Shown piece after piece: positions 13,001-23,914 of a DNA stretch of 64,000 nucleotides. Source of the stretch: Anaeramoeba flamelloides (lineage: Eukaryota > Metamonada > Anaeramoebidae); assembly GCA_027625915.1 (NCBI GenBank), contig JANTQA010000015.1:806001-870000 (forward strand). Direction: 5' to 3'. Under the pieces are notes generated by a model. That model searched no databases, was not told the DNA's origin, and saw only the letters and a list, made by a program, of their open reading frames with translations. Within the stretch, counting starts at the first letter, position 1. Each line of letters opens with the position of its first letter. The position numbers and the translations under genes were made by a program.

Positions 13001-14455
13001 TTGGATGAATGGGTCAAAATAGAAAAAATGGATGAATTAAAGAATTTAAAATTAAATTATGAAAAAAAAATTAATCAAAAAAAAAAGAAAAAGAAAAGAA
13101 CACTTTTAAAAAAATTCCGAACAAATAAACAGAGCAAATCATCTTCAATCGCCCTGAATATAAATCTTAAAGATTTGGATGAAATTGGCGAACCGGATTT
13201 TTATTTAATATTCCAAAGCTTTTATATTTTAGCTATTAGATTCCCATTTTTGAAAAATTCAATAATTGCAACTTTAGATATCTTTTTAGAAGAGCATAAC
13301 GACGTTGAGAACCCGCTAATAGAGAATTGCAACTTAATTAAAACCAAAATTCTAAATATCAACCAATTTAATATGAATTTAAAATGGTTTTTAAGTTTGT
13401 ATTTTTTGACACCAAGTGAAGAAAGGCCTAGCTTTTTAGATTCTGAATTCCGTAGATTATATCAAGAATATCAAAATAAAAAAATATTGAATCAAAATAT
13501 CAAAATAATGAATACTTCATCAGAAAAATCAAATATTGTTTTTAATTTTAACAATAATGAAAACGATGATGAAAGTGAAAACGGGGTTTTATTAAGCAAT
13601 GATAATAATAATAATAATAATAATAATAATCATTTAAAATCTAATAAAAATTTAAAAAATGAAAATGTAATTTTTTCGTCAAAAAGTAATAAAAAAATTA
13701 TTACTGGGTTTAGTAATTTAATTAGAATACAGGCCTATCATGTTTTAGACTACCAAAATTTTAGAATGGATTGGAATTTAGAAATTATTAATATTAGTAA
13801 TGTGCCATTAAATAATATCCATTTAAAGATCAACTATTTTGGTAAGCTATATCCCTTAAAGGGAGAAAAATATTTGATTAATAATATAATTAACCTCGGG
13901 AAAAATGAAATTGCAAAATGGTCAGTGCCCTTTGTAATTAGCCAATTAACCGATAATAGTTTGAATATTGACATACATTTCAATAACCCAATGCAGTCAA
14001 ATACCCTTTCAAATATTAATCAAATTTTAGCTTCAAATCGTTATTTCCTTCCCACCGAACATTTCCTTTACCCAATGAAAATACCCTTTTCCTTTTTTAT
14101 GAATTTATGGAATAACTTGACCAATTCAATTATTATCGATACCCTATTAATTCAAAACACAACATCCATTCAAAATTTAATATCCGCCTTTAAATCGAAA
14201 CCCCTTGCTTTGATTTCCGAAAATTATTATACAGACCCAGAGTTCTTTTATTTGACATTCCTTGCTAATACTTGGTTTGATAGCAAAATTGCCTTTGTAA
14301 TCAATGGAATAAAAGAAGTTTCAATTAACAATTATATCGTCAAAATTACAATACGTTCAGAAAGCTCAGACACTCTATATTCCTTTAATAAAAATAAAAA
14401 TTATTGGATACAATATTTGTCAAATAATCTTCTTGAAATCCAAAAATTTTATTAA
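1023..14455 (+). CDS. TPLATE: TPLATE, subunit of the TSET/TPLATE vesicle-coat adaptor complex (3 exons)
   Basis: Exons 1023-1267, 6658-7706 and 12051-14455 join in phase (245+1049+2405 nt) into 1232 aa, close to plant TPLATE (about 1180 aa). The start MDxI-like METIRSKIEINL, followed by an LQ...GR block, aligns from residue 1 with plant TPLATE, which fixes the start. Junction 1 (YKTQW/MKLIPI) and junction 2 (QLLKG/RKERF) restore ungapped family alignment. The N-terminal two thirds are a helical solenoid (adaptin-like trunk). It carries a Lys/Glu/Asn-rich insert at about residues 216-270 and an Asn tract around 950. The appendage covers about 985-1232 and holds family-type blocks: IQAYHVLDY, MKIPFSFFMNLW, AFKSKPL, NTWFDSKIAF. 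In plants the complex drives clathrin-mediated endocytosis at the plasma membrane; in Dictyostelium TSET is a membrane coat. Both introns are giant and repeat-filled. Family assignment is from remembered sequences. Confidence 0.88.
1825..3216. mobile_element. large inverted arrangement of TACTGGTATTT-type TIR elements
   Basis: The ends are inverted copies: ACTGGGATTTGGAGAATAAA at the left, and its near complement ending ATACCAGT at the right. Each is followed inward by a shared CACTTCATTTTCC block and an inverted copy of a block containing GAAGTAGGTTGTAATTTGTG. A second inverted pair lies at about 2216-2280 and 2982-3050. The outer parts, 1825-2061 and 3053-3216, each look like a complete small element (about 237 and 164 bp) with terminal inverted repeats. 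The structure may thus be two MITEs in opposite orientation around a foldback core. There is no transposase frame. Related copies are at 25370-25530 and 41309-41650. Confidence 0.65.
3217..3716. mobile_element. TIR element with GTCGTTCCAAC-type ends
   Basis: The left end (3220 onward, GTCGTTCCAACTCTACCGTG) and the right end (to 3716, reverse complement starting ATTGTTCAAACACTACC) are inverted and about 80 % alike over 34 bp. The body is non-coding and AT-rich. It abuts the preceding element directly. A related copy without an obvious right end begins at 46203. Confidence 0.6.
4300..5420. repeat. dispersed repeat, copy A (intron of TPLATE)
   Basis: Two stretches, about 4338-4520 and 5072-5420, align with 15090-15645 and 15660-16000, and the second also with 53990-54350. 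Shared markers are CAATTCAAAATTTTTAAC, GATCGATCAAATGGTTAG and the A-rich AAAACAAAAAGATGAAAA block. By eye the copies are roughly 75-85 % alike, so they are old. The 64-codon open frame at 5178-5372 lies within this repeat and is not supported as a gene. Confidence 0.65.
4890..4946. repeat. short tandem repeat, about 11 bp unit
   Basis: Four imperfect units of the form CATACTCTAG / CATACCCTAA follow one another. This is a minor satellite inside TPLATE intron 1, with no evident function. Confidence 0.6.
9079..9267 (-). pseudogene. possible helix-turn-helix fragment of a decayed transposase
   Basis: This 62-codon minus-strand open frame starts IICQYKNGNSYSLISNELG. That resembles the first helix-turn-helix of Tc1/mariner-type transposases, which use a 'yk.G.sy..Ia..lg' pattern. 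No catalytic DDE/D region follows on the same strand. It sits inside TPLATE intron 2. The match is by pattern only and could be chance. Confidence 0.22.
9810..11500. repeat. long dispersed repeat, copy in TPLATE intron 2
   Basis: About 9810-10940 is inverted relative to 42890-44040. About 10920-11500 is inverted relative to 39280-39890. Shared markers include CAAATTTATTTGGAA..GGTGATCTTTC, AAACACATTTCTAGAT and GACCCAAAAAACACTAAAAA. Similarity by eye is about 80 %. The open frames at 10439-10808 on both strands are unsupported and recur in the other copy. Confidence 0.65.
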
Positions 14456-14860
14456 AAAATTATGAAAGTATGTATGTATGTATCAAAATATGTATGTATA
14501 TATCATATTTCATAGATTTCTTTCTTTTTTTTTTGTTTTTATAATAAAATTATTTTTTCATTTATAACAACAAAAAAATAAAAATAAATCTTAATAATAA
14601 TGATTATTGTTTATTTAAATTGCAATAATTCAATTTGACCCATTAATAAAAAAATGTTTTTTCGATTTTTTTCTTTTTTTTTTAGTTTTCTTTTTCTAAT
14701 TTTGTTTTTTTTCCTATGTTTTTCTTTTTCTTTGTTTTAGAAATCTTCTTTTTCTTTTTATTTCTATTTCTTTTTTTTTTAATTTTTTTATAACCAAAGT
14801 TAAAAAAGACAAGTGATTAAAAAGTTATCTTCGAAAATTTCTGAAACATTAAAAAAATGG
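14456..14860. other. 3' flank of TPLATE
   Basis: This is a poly-A/T-rich 3' flank with several TATGTATGTAT short repeats just after the stop and AATAAA-like hexamers near 14541 and 14576. No gene is seen. Confidence 0.4.
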
Positions 14861-16010
14861 TTACAATGTAATGTCTTTTAAAATGAACATAATTATTCAC
14901 AAAAAATCTTTCGGATCAAATTTTTTTCTTGAAAAGTCCAGCAATAAAAAATCCGTAATGCCCATTTCAAAAATTGTGACTCAACATTTTTTTATTTTTG
15001 GTTTTATTTTAATCCCATAAAAAATATCTGGTTTTTACATATTTAGCATGATTTAAATCTGAATTATTCATAAGATTTGATAATTAAACCCCAATTCAAA
15101 ATTTTTAACGCACCAAAATTCAATTTGTGAAAAAAAAATCTTATTTTTTTTTTTTTTTTATTGTTGAAGAAGTGTAAATTACACTCTAGTTGCCCTTAGA
15201 CTTAAATTCCCTTTCAGAAATTTAAGCGTAAAATCATAGATTTCACGATTATTAATTAATGAAAATAATTTCAAACTATTATAGTTTAAAATCAATTCAT
15301 TAAGATTTATTTCTTTTAATTTATTAAGAAAAGTTAATCTATTTTTTTCATAAGGTGGACATACCCATAAAAAATGATTAATATCTTCAATTATTTCCTT
15401 ATGTTCATACTTTAAATATAAAGTACAATATTTCGTTGAATTTTTATTTATTACATAATAGTATCTGTTTAAGCAGTTAGTAATTGTTCTGAATTTTAGG
15501 ATTGTTAAAAAAAATCTTATTTAATCTGTTTAAGAAGAAACACGAAATTAGAACCATTTTCTAACCGAAATGTTAACACTTATATATAAATTACAACACT
15601 CGCAAAACAAAAAATAAATAATTATCAATACAAATCAATCAAGGGTGTGTTGAAAATTTTGGAGAGAGCAAAACAAAAAAATACATTAGTAAATTTGTTT
15701 AAATTCTATTAGGATTATTGATTGATCAAAAGGTTCGATACTACCAACTAATTCTATTTGAGTTCTTCTATTTTGGAACAACTTGACTTTACCTAATATC
15801 AATTGTTGAAAAAAATTTTGATCGGACCAAACAAGTTACGTAATTCAAAAAAAGAAATTAAAACAAAAAAACTAAAAGATGAAAAAATGATTTTCATATT
15901 GTCCAAAAATTAAAATTTATTTCCAATTTGAATAAAATTGTATTATTACGATTGTTTTGTCAGTTTTAGATGTGTGGAAAATTTTGAATTTTAGTTTAGT
16001 TGTTATTGTA
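14860..16010. repeat. dispersed repeat, copy B, interrupted by a LINE fragment
   Basis: The copy corresponds to 4300-5420 and, in its first 250 bp, to 36585-36830 (GTAATGTCTTTTAAAATGAA start block). It is split by a LINE 3' fragment at about 15147-15506. Copy A lacks that fragment, so it acts as an empty site. The flanking duplication is AAAAAAAATCTTAT at 15131 and 15507. Confidence 0.7.
15147..15506 (-). mobile_element. 5'-truncated LINE, family 1, 3' fragment
   Basis: This non-LTR retrotransposon 3' end lies on the minus strand: poly-T on the plus strand, then 15160-15506, nearly identical to 51691-52040. It covers the C-terminal region with the zinc-knuckle part (minus-strand HFLW.CP type) and the terminal hairpin AGTGTA-AAT-TACACT at 15171-15185. 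It is flanked by a direct duplication of about 15 bp. The extreme 5' truncation, poly-A tail and duplication are the normal signs of target-primed reverse transcription. Confidence 0.8.
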
Positions 16011-16453
16011 TACTAAAGAAATATCTAATATGTTTTCAATTTATCCTTTCCTACAAGTAAAAATATTTATAAAAGAGTTTATAATCAACTGATCAGTCTT
16101 TAAATTTTTTTGTACTTTCTTTTTTCTAAAAAATTTTGATAAATTTAGCTGTGGACTGTTTTTTTTTCTTTTTCTTTAAATAAACCAAATTTCAAAATTG
16201 GGGCACTTTTTTTTTTTATTATTTTTTTTTTTCTTTTTTGATTTGTCTTTCTAAAAAATAAAATGATTACATTATTTTTTTATATATTAATCATTATTGG
16301 TTATTGTCTCTAAACACTTTAGTTAAATACATTATTATTCTAAAAAAAAAATTAATTGAAAAAACTTTTTTTTCTGATTAAAAATCTTCCCCTATTTTTG
16401 AAATTTAGCTTATTTTGGGTTATTTATAAATTTTGGCTGTAAGTAGAACATGT

Positions 16454-17103
16454 GAAAATTTGCAAAATTTTATTAATATTATTCTAAAGATTGTGGGTGA
16501 ATTGAATTGGTATCTCAGAGGCTTGTAGTGTTCATGTGTATTGCTACACAATTGTAATAAAATGTTAGGATATGTCATAACTATGGCATTTTTTAATTGT
16601 GTAACATTAGTAAATTCCATCGTTATGGCAATTTTTTAATTGTGTAACATTTGTGAAAATGTTATTAGTCCGAAATTGTCATAATAATGACATTTCGGAA
16701 AAATTCAGAAAATAGCAAGTAAAACTCACCAATACTTTACCTTACCCTTCCGAATACAAATTAGCGGTTTTTCTATGTATCAAAAACCAAAATACATTGA
16801 TTTGGACTTAAGTACCTTACCTACCCTGAATCTATAATATGTAAATATACTATCTAAAAAAAAATGTCATAGTTTTGACAATTTCGGACTAATAACATTT
16901 TCACAAATGTTACACAATTAAAAAATTGCCATAACGATGGAATTTACTAATGTTACACAATTAAAAAATGCCATAGTTATGACATATCCTAACATTTTAT
17001 TACAATTGTGTAGCAATACACATGAACACTACAAGCCTCTGAGATACCAATTCAATTCACCCACAATCTTTAGAATAATATTAATAAAATTTTGCAAATT
17101 TTC
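16454..17103. mobile_element. foldback element with nearly perfect long inverted arms
   Basis: The left arm, about 16454-16690, and the right arm, about 16862-17103, are reverse complements with almost no differences over about 240 bp, around a 171 bp spacer. Each arm contains two imperfect copies of a short block (ATGTTACACAATTAAAAAAT). Open frames of 57 identical residues occur on both arms as a consequence of the symmetry; they are not genes. Flanking target duplications were not clear. Confidence 0.8.
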
Positions 17104-17881
17104 GCATTTGGCAATAATTTGCAAGTTATGTCAACTCCCTAAATTTTTAATTTTAATTACAAATCCCAAAATTATTAAAATAAAAAATCATTTCACAAAT
17201 GTGGATTCTCATCAATTATTGTTTTTTTGCTGATAATCTGCAAAATTACAAAAAATATTAAAAACTTTTGATAATCTACAAATTATCTAGAATCTATATA
17301 AATTTGATTTATATATCCAACATTCGAAAAAATAATCTTTTTGATAAACTTTCCACTAAATCTATTCTTTATTAAATTCAATTTTAAAAGTAAAATAAGA
17401 ACAGTTAATAACTAACACATTTCTCTCTGTTCAATGGAAATATTACATTTCTTTTTTTCTCTAAAACAACGAAAAAATCACTTTTTAAGCATTTTCAAAA
17501 CTTTTTCAAAAAAAAATGCCAATTTGAACCAGATCGTTATCAATAATTTCTGTAGAATCCCTTTACTCAAAAAAAGTACCTTTACAATATTATTTTTTAA
17601 AATCACTTCTTGGTTCTGAAGTAAAACTACAGTAGTGAATTTTCCCTTAAACATTAAAAAAATGAAAAAATATTTTCGTCCAACATATTATTTTTCTTCA
17701 TTTAATCTTTTAAAGTGTAAGAAGTCAAAAAAAGAATGATTTGGATAATAAAAGAGAGATGAAAAATTTACAAGTGAAAAATCCCAAATGTTCAATATTT
17801 TACTTGTTTTCGCCCAATTGTGATTTAAGGTAGTGGGTATATCATAACATTTCTGAGAAAAGAAATGAGAAAAAAAAATTT

Positions 17882-18250
17882 CAACACATTTTTTATTTTG
17901 TAACAATTATAGAACCTGAAAACAAAAAGTATACTTAATCAAAAAAAGAAACAAAATAACTTCAAAGAATAATTCATCTCATTATTTTCAATCAAACCAA
18001 TCAAAACAATTTTGATCTCCTTTTATCTTTAGATTCGATTCATAATTAAAGAAATCTCAAAAAGTATTCAAATTTTGGAACATATATTTTAATAATTAGA
18101 CCAATCAAAAAAAAAAACCTTGTAATAAGAGGTTGTGCTAAAAAAACTTTTGTTGAGTTGAATCCTCTGGTTTTAGTTTTGAGTCCTTTCTTTTTTCTTT
18201 TTATTAATAGATCTTACTTGCCAATTCCTGATTTCTGTAATTCCATTCAT
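17882..18250. mobile_element. TIR element of the ATAGAACCTGAAAA family (diverged copy)
   Basis: It begins with TTATAGAACCTGAAAACAAA and shares the internal AATCAAACCAATCAAAACAATTTTGATC-type region with the copies at 40431-40822 and 47101-47498. The right end is degraded. There is no coding capacity. Confidence 0.5.
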
Positions 18251-19246
18251 GTTTCTAATAAAAAATTGTGTTGATTTTTTTCCCAAAGTATCAAAGGGTT
18301 TTCAACTAAATGACTAATAAGGAATGTTGAAGCAACTAAATATTTCAGTTTCCTCTTAAAAGTATATAGATGGAAACAGTTTTCATTTCATTCTCTTTTT
18401 ATTCTATTATTGTTTTTGAATTCAAGATCAAAACACCTTTCATATTGTGTAACCAAACTAAAACTTGTTGGAGCTTTTATAAAGCATCCAAGAAGTTATT
18501 TTGGAACTGTGTAAGACTAAATGGTGAGTTAAAGTTTTTTTCTCTGAGCTAGAGTCTAAATTGAAATAATTTTTTTGATCTATGTTTTAAATCAAAAAAA
18601 GAAAAAAAATGAAAATTTATTCCACAATATTAATTAACGTATAATTCCACAGATTTAGAATCAAAAATAAAAGACAATTTTGAATTATTTTGAGTGGATC
18701 CCTTAAAAAAGTTTTCTTAATAATATTTATTTCAAATAAAAGTTTAAAGCTTGGAAGAAACTTTCATTGAGAAGAAAATATTGAAAAAGGAAAACTAAGG
18801 GAACAATTGAATTTTGATTTTGTATCTTTTTAATTAAAGAGGGAAAACAAGTATCTTAAAAAATCTTGGTTTCTTGTTTTTTTTCTCCCAAACTTCAAGT
18901 TGGATCCTCTTCAAAGAATCAAAAATAATTTTTATGATTTTTCCTAAACATAAATATTGCCATCAAAGAATGAAACTTATCAACAATAAAGTTACAAATA
19001 CTATTTATTTCTTTTCTCTAAACTTCAGTGAACTTACAGTTTTTTCTTATTTTCTCACAATGAACATTTTTTATTTTTCTATTTATTCCAATTTCTTTTT
19101 TTCTTTCAAAAAAAAAAGAACAAAAAACAAAAAACAAAAAACAAAAAACACAAAAACAGCCAACCAATCCTTTCAACTTATTTGATCGTGACAACCCCTT
19201 TTTTTCAATTTTTCAAAAACCCAACCCAATCACATTTCTGATTTTA
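18251..19246. other. intergenic region upstream of the Wee1-like gene
   Basis: AT-rich DNA with a CAAAAAA microsatellite-like run at about 19117-19160. The open frames here are low-complexity and show no recognisable protein sequence. The Wee1 start codon at 19247 lies shortly after a T-rich run. No specific promoter motif can be supported. Confidence 0.4.
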
Positions 19247-20926
19247 ATGACTTTTGAAGGAGAAAATTCACAATTTCTAAATCCTAATTACTTGGGAACA
19301 ACATCTCTTTTAGAATCAAGGCGAAGGCTTAGTTGTCCTTCTCCAAAAAGAAAAAAATCACCAAGCATTCAAAATTACCAAACAACACCAATCCTTTCGC
19401 CAATGACAGAAAATAAAGGTAATTAAATTTTCAATCAAAAACAAACCTTTGAAAAGATTTTTTTTTTTTGCTTGTTTTCTTTCCGATTCAAAACAGGACC
19501 TCGCCATTTCAAAAATTTAAACCAATTACTCTTCATAACAAAAAAAAAAAAAACCTATAAAAAAATCCACCAAAAAGTCTTAACTATTAATAATTATAAA
19601 ATTAAAGACATTATTGGAAGAGGTTCGTTTGGTACTGTTTATAAAGCAAAATCCTTAAAAACAGGAAAACTTTTTGCTGTAAAAAAAACCAACCAAGAAT
19701 ATTATTCGTTAGGTGATCGAAGAAGAAAAATCAATGAAATTAAAAAAATATACAAATTATTATATCAAGGAAACCAAATATCCTCTGATTACATTGCAGA
19801 AATACAGGAGTCCTGGGAAGAAAACGGCTGTATTTTCACTGTTATGGAATTTTGTGATGGGGGAGATCTTGAATCTTTTATTAACAATCATCATCTTCTT
19901 CATAATTTATCGAACGAAAATAGAATTGTGTATGAAAATGAAAACGAAAATGAAATTAAACTACAGGTAGAGGAAGAATTTGAAGAAGAAAATGAAAGCC
20001 AAAACCAAAAACAAGAACTAGAACAATTAGAATTAAAAATAGAACAAGAACAAGAACAAGAGCAAGAGCAAGAGCAAGAGCAAGAACAAGAATTAAAGCC
20101 AATTCCAGAAAGGGTCATTTGGGGGTTAATTAGCGATATTGCTGTTGGTCTTCAGAGCATTCATAATAACGGCTTTATTCATTTAGATATCAAACCAGAG
20201 AACATCTTAATTCACAAAAAAAGATGCAAAATCGGTGATTTGGGAATGATCATCGAAATCGGGAAACGTATTTCCTCTGAAGGCGATTCCAGATATATGG
20301 CGCCCGAGTTGATGAATTTATTGGCCCTTGAAGACCCCGAAGCACAAACGGAAATGGACGTGTTTAGCTTTGGGGCAACGATCTATGAAGCCTCGTCGGG
20401 GTATAAAATGCCCCAAAACGATGAAAACTGGCAGTCCTTTCGCCAAATTGATGAAAGCACAGAATTGCCTTACAAATTCGAAAGAACTGAAAAACTTAAA
20501 AAATTGATTAAAAGCATGATGTATTTTGATCCCACATGCAGGCCCACAATTGAAGACATTTTAAAACGCAGAAAGGTCATTCAGCATTCCAGAAAGAAAC
20601 CATTATTTACAAACAAAAAAAAATTTAAGCAAAAATCCAAATCTAAATATTTTGGAAGCATTCCCAAAACTCAAGAAAGTACAAAAAAAATAATTTTGAA
20701 CCGCAAATTTCAAGATGAGAAAACTAGCTTTTCAGATCCTTTGAAATTCCAATCCAAATATAAATATGAAAAACACGAGAAATTCGGTTCGCTGACGAGT
20801 ATCAAAAAAAAATTATTTGTAGATAATTTAAGAAATTCCAAAGGCGGTAAAAAAATGTTTGAAGAAGAAATGGATGATAGTGAAGAGGACGACAACTTTT
20901 TTGAGAATTTTTCAGAAATGAATTAA
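19247..20926 (+). CDS. wee1: Wee1/Myt1-family protein kinase (2 exons)
   Basis: Exons 19247-19418 and 19497-20926 join in phase 1 (172+1430 nt, 533 aa) across a 78 bp intron (GTAATT...ACAG). Wee1 kinases phosphorylate the Tyr15 region of CDK1 to delay mitosis. Visible kinase motifs are the Gly loop GRGSFGTV (98-105), Lys120 in FAVKK, the catalytic loop HLDIKPEN (286-293), DLG at 305 and EGDSRYMAPEL. DLG in place of DFG, plus EGDSRYMA, marks the Wee1/Myt1 group among Ser/Thr-like folds. The N-terminal tail has Ser/Thr-Pro sites (SPKRKKSPS, TPILSP), likely targets of CDK feedback. A Glu/Gln repeat encoded by GAACAA/GAGCAA units interrupts the kinase N-lobe/C-lobe boundary at about 240-258. The C-terminal tail is basic, then acidic. 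No transmembrane helix typical of Myt1 is seen, so a nuclear Wee1 is favoured. Confidence 0.88.
20041..20094 (+). repeat. GARCAA microsatellite coding for (Glu-Gln)n in Wee1
   Basis: Nine or so in-frame GAACAA/GAGCAA units encode alternating Glu and Gln between two kinase subdomains. Repeat-length variation here would keep the frame. Confidence 0.85.
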
Positions 20927-22760
20927 AAACTTTTTTTTTTTTTTAAATTATCAAGTATCAATTATTTCTTTTTTCTTTATAATATGAATTTTAATTTTAT
21001 TTTTATTTTTTTCTAATCATTTTTTACTTTGTTATTTGATTTCTTCCCCATTTTTTATGTCTTATTTATTTTTATATATTTTTTTAAATAATAATAATGT
21101 TTGAAAAAATAATCAATAATAAAAAAAAAAAAAAACAATTTAATTTTTTTATGATCTCTTGAAAAAAAAATTATAAAATTCAAATCTTTTTAAAAAAAGT
21201 TTGTAAAAAATTCATGAACATAGTTTATGAATGGTTAATCAATTTTTTTTACCAGTATTTTTAAAAACCCACTTGCCACTGTTTTTTACAAAGATATTTT
21301 AAGAGAATTTTCATCAACAATCAAAAAAAAAAAAAAAAATCATTTAGTAACTTTTAAGAAGATAGATTCTGGCATTAGAAATTATTCTCAGATTTCATGG
21401 GGGTTTCTATAAGGAATTTATTTTGTGGTATATCAATCTTTTAAATGTATTTTTTTTCACTTGTTGATTTTTTTAAAAATTTATTGATTTTTTTTTATTA
21501 TTATTTAACGGAGGAGTTTTTCATTCCTCGGATTTGCCGTTAGGTTTTTTTTAATTTGAGAAATAAATAGAAAATTTATTTAATTTTCCTTTTATTTACT
21601 AAATTAAAAAAAAGCTAGGCACTTGGAGGTACCTGACGACACGACCGTTTGTTAATATTATTTTGAATAGAAATTATTTTTAAATATTTTTGTACTTTCC
21701 AACTTGGACTATTTCCCAGTTGTTTAATTCGATATTTTTCAAGTTCAAATTTTAATTATTTTAGGGTACCTGATTGTCAGTTAATAAAAAAATTATTGAT
21801 TTGGGGAATTCTTTTCAATAGTAAATAAGTTATTTTTGATGTGATTAAACTTTTAATGTTCTTTAAAATATTTCATTTTATTACAAAGTAGTAGTTTGTA
21901 GTATTAAAATAGATAAAAGAATTAAACTCCAATTTAATCATCGATTTGATTTATTCATTGTGTAAAATAGTTGGGATTCTATTTAAAGTTTTAAAAATGT
22001 TGGTCGTTCAAAAATTTTCACCAAAGAATTAATAAATAAAATTTGTAAAGAAGAAGTAAATATATCTAATATTATAATTCTCAAAAGGGAATAAGAAATC
22101 ATTTTTTTTTTTCTTGATCAATTTTCTTTTTTTTTTCTGATTTCTATATTTAGTTATTTTTTTATTTCATTAAAATTTTCACTGACACAAGGATATTAAA
22201 CAAAATCTCACACTATTTATCTTAAACACTAAAATTATTTACAATTTTTTATCACAATATATTTCATATTTTTTTTTGATCAAAAATATTTGTTTTTAAA
22301 GGGTATTTAGATTTTGGAAAGACTAATTCAGGGAAATAAAGAATGATTTATGTTTTGTAGATTTCTTCTATTTATTATGTATATTCCAATAGTTACTGAA
22401 AATCTCCTAAATAAGGATTTGTTTTTTTTTTTTTAATTTTACGATAACTATTGATTTTTCTTTTTTATTACACTTTTTATGAAAGGTTTATGTTTCCATC
22501 CATCTTGTCTTAAATTGAACCTTCTTTGAAAATCCAAATTAAATCCAGATTTTTAAATCCTTTTTTGTAGAATTTTATTGAAATTTGAATTGTTTTCCCT
22601 TTGAAGAATTTCTGATTCTTATAAAAATAAATTATCAATTACATCTACAAATTAAAACAAATTTTATAATTTTTAATGATTTATTGATATATTAATTTGA
22701 TATCCCCTACCCTTGTATAAATATATCCAAATCAATTTTAGATTGCTAAATGTTTTGAAT
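20927..22760. other. intergenic region downstream of Wee1
   Basis: AT-rich DNA that contains the LINE/palindrome remnant at 21495-21790 described separately. Elsewhere no gene or RNA is seen. Confidence 0.4.
21495..21790 (-). mobile_element. LINE family 2 remnant interrupted by a palindromic module
   Basis: On the minus strand the LINE 3' hairpin (GAGGA/TCCTC at 21511-21529) with its A-rich tail is separated by about 110 bp from a LINE stretch at 21650-21790. That stretch matches 31990-32100 (AAATATTTTTGTACTTTCCA versus AAATATTTTTGGACTTTCCA). The insert at 21537-21645 is a palindromic module family described below. The zinc-knuckle coding part expected between the two LINE pieces is missing. 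Confidence 0.65.
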
Positions 22761-23480
22761 TTGGTTTTTATAAACTCCATTTCACTCAAATCTCCAGCCA
22801 AAAATCAAAAAGCCATTTTATTTTTAAGAATCAACCAAACTTAGATAGCTTAGAAACACATAAAATAATAAACTTCATATTAGAGTCGATAATAATAACA
22901 GAAAAGCCTAAAAAAATCATAAATTTCCGAAAAAAAAATGTTAAAAAAAATTTTGATCCTCTTTCATTAGATTGTCTTTTTGCAAAATTCTCAATTACTT
23001 TGGATATTAAAATTATTGACAATAAGATTTTTTTACTTGTAGTGTGTATGAATTTTAAAAGAAATTATAAAGCCTAACTTTTATCATTGTTAATTTTTTT
23101 TTTCAAATGACTTTTTTTTTTAAAGTTAATTTTAAAAAAAAAGAAAAAAGAAAAGAAAAAAAAAAGCGAAAAGCAAAAAACAAAAAAAAAACAAAATTTT
23201 ACAAAATGAGAAAAAATGATTTTGATCAAAAAATTGAAATTGTAGTCTGAGAAGAATAATGAATTAAACTCATAGAATTTTTTATATTTCTTTAATAAAA
23301 CTGGGCTAAATTTGACTGAAAAACAGTTTAGTTATCACTTGATCAGAATTTTCTTATTCTATTTTAATTTTGATTGAAAAAAATTAAAAAAAAGTTTGAA
23401 AAAATCAAACAATATAAATAATACAATCAAAAGAGAGAATTTTAAATAAATAAGAAATAAATAGAAAAATTAATGAAAAA
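22760..23480. repeat. dispersed repeat, direct copy of 34985-35590
   Basis: The two copies share AAACTCCATTTCACYCAAA, an AATGTTAAAAA-rich centre, TCTCAATT.CT..G and a GAGAAAAAATGATT tail in the same order, about 75-80 % alike. This copy lies between genes; the other lies inside G-alpha intron 3. Neither codes. Confidence 0.6.
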
Positions 23481-23914
23481 AAAATAGGAAAATTCAAAAA
23501 AAAAGGAATAAAAAACAAGAAAACATCAACTTCTGGCCAATTCAATTTGAGAAAATAATTTCACGAATCCAAATAAATTTGATTGATTACTTTTGGTTTT
23601 ATTATTTTAAATTGGTTCTGTAATTTTTCAGTCCAATATTTTGATTCATTCATTGTTCGTTTTTCTTTTCTCATAATTATTTAAATTGGGATAAAAATCA
23701 ATGATTAATTTTTTTTCTATTTTGTTCAAACAGATATAAGGCATTTTTTTTTAATTCAAATAAAATTAGGATATTTCTTTTAAAATATTTTTTTTAAAAA
23801 GTTGCTAATGGAATAAAATTACAAAAGTTTAAATCAATATATATATTTGTCAATTCTTTTATGGACTTTTAATTATTAACTAAATCAAAAATATTTCAAG
23901 AAAACAGATGTTTG

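Noticed and set aside
16420-17233. Identical peptides encoded on opposite strands
   Set aside because: They are a by-product of the foldback's inverted arms, not two genes.
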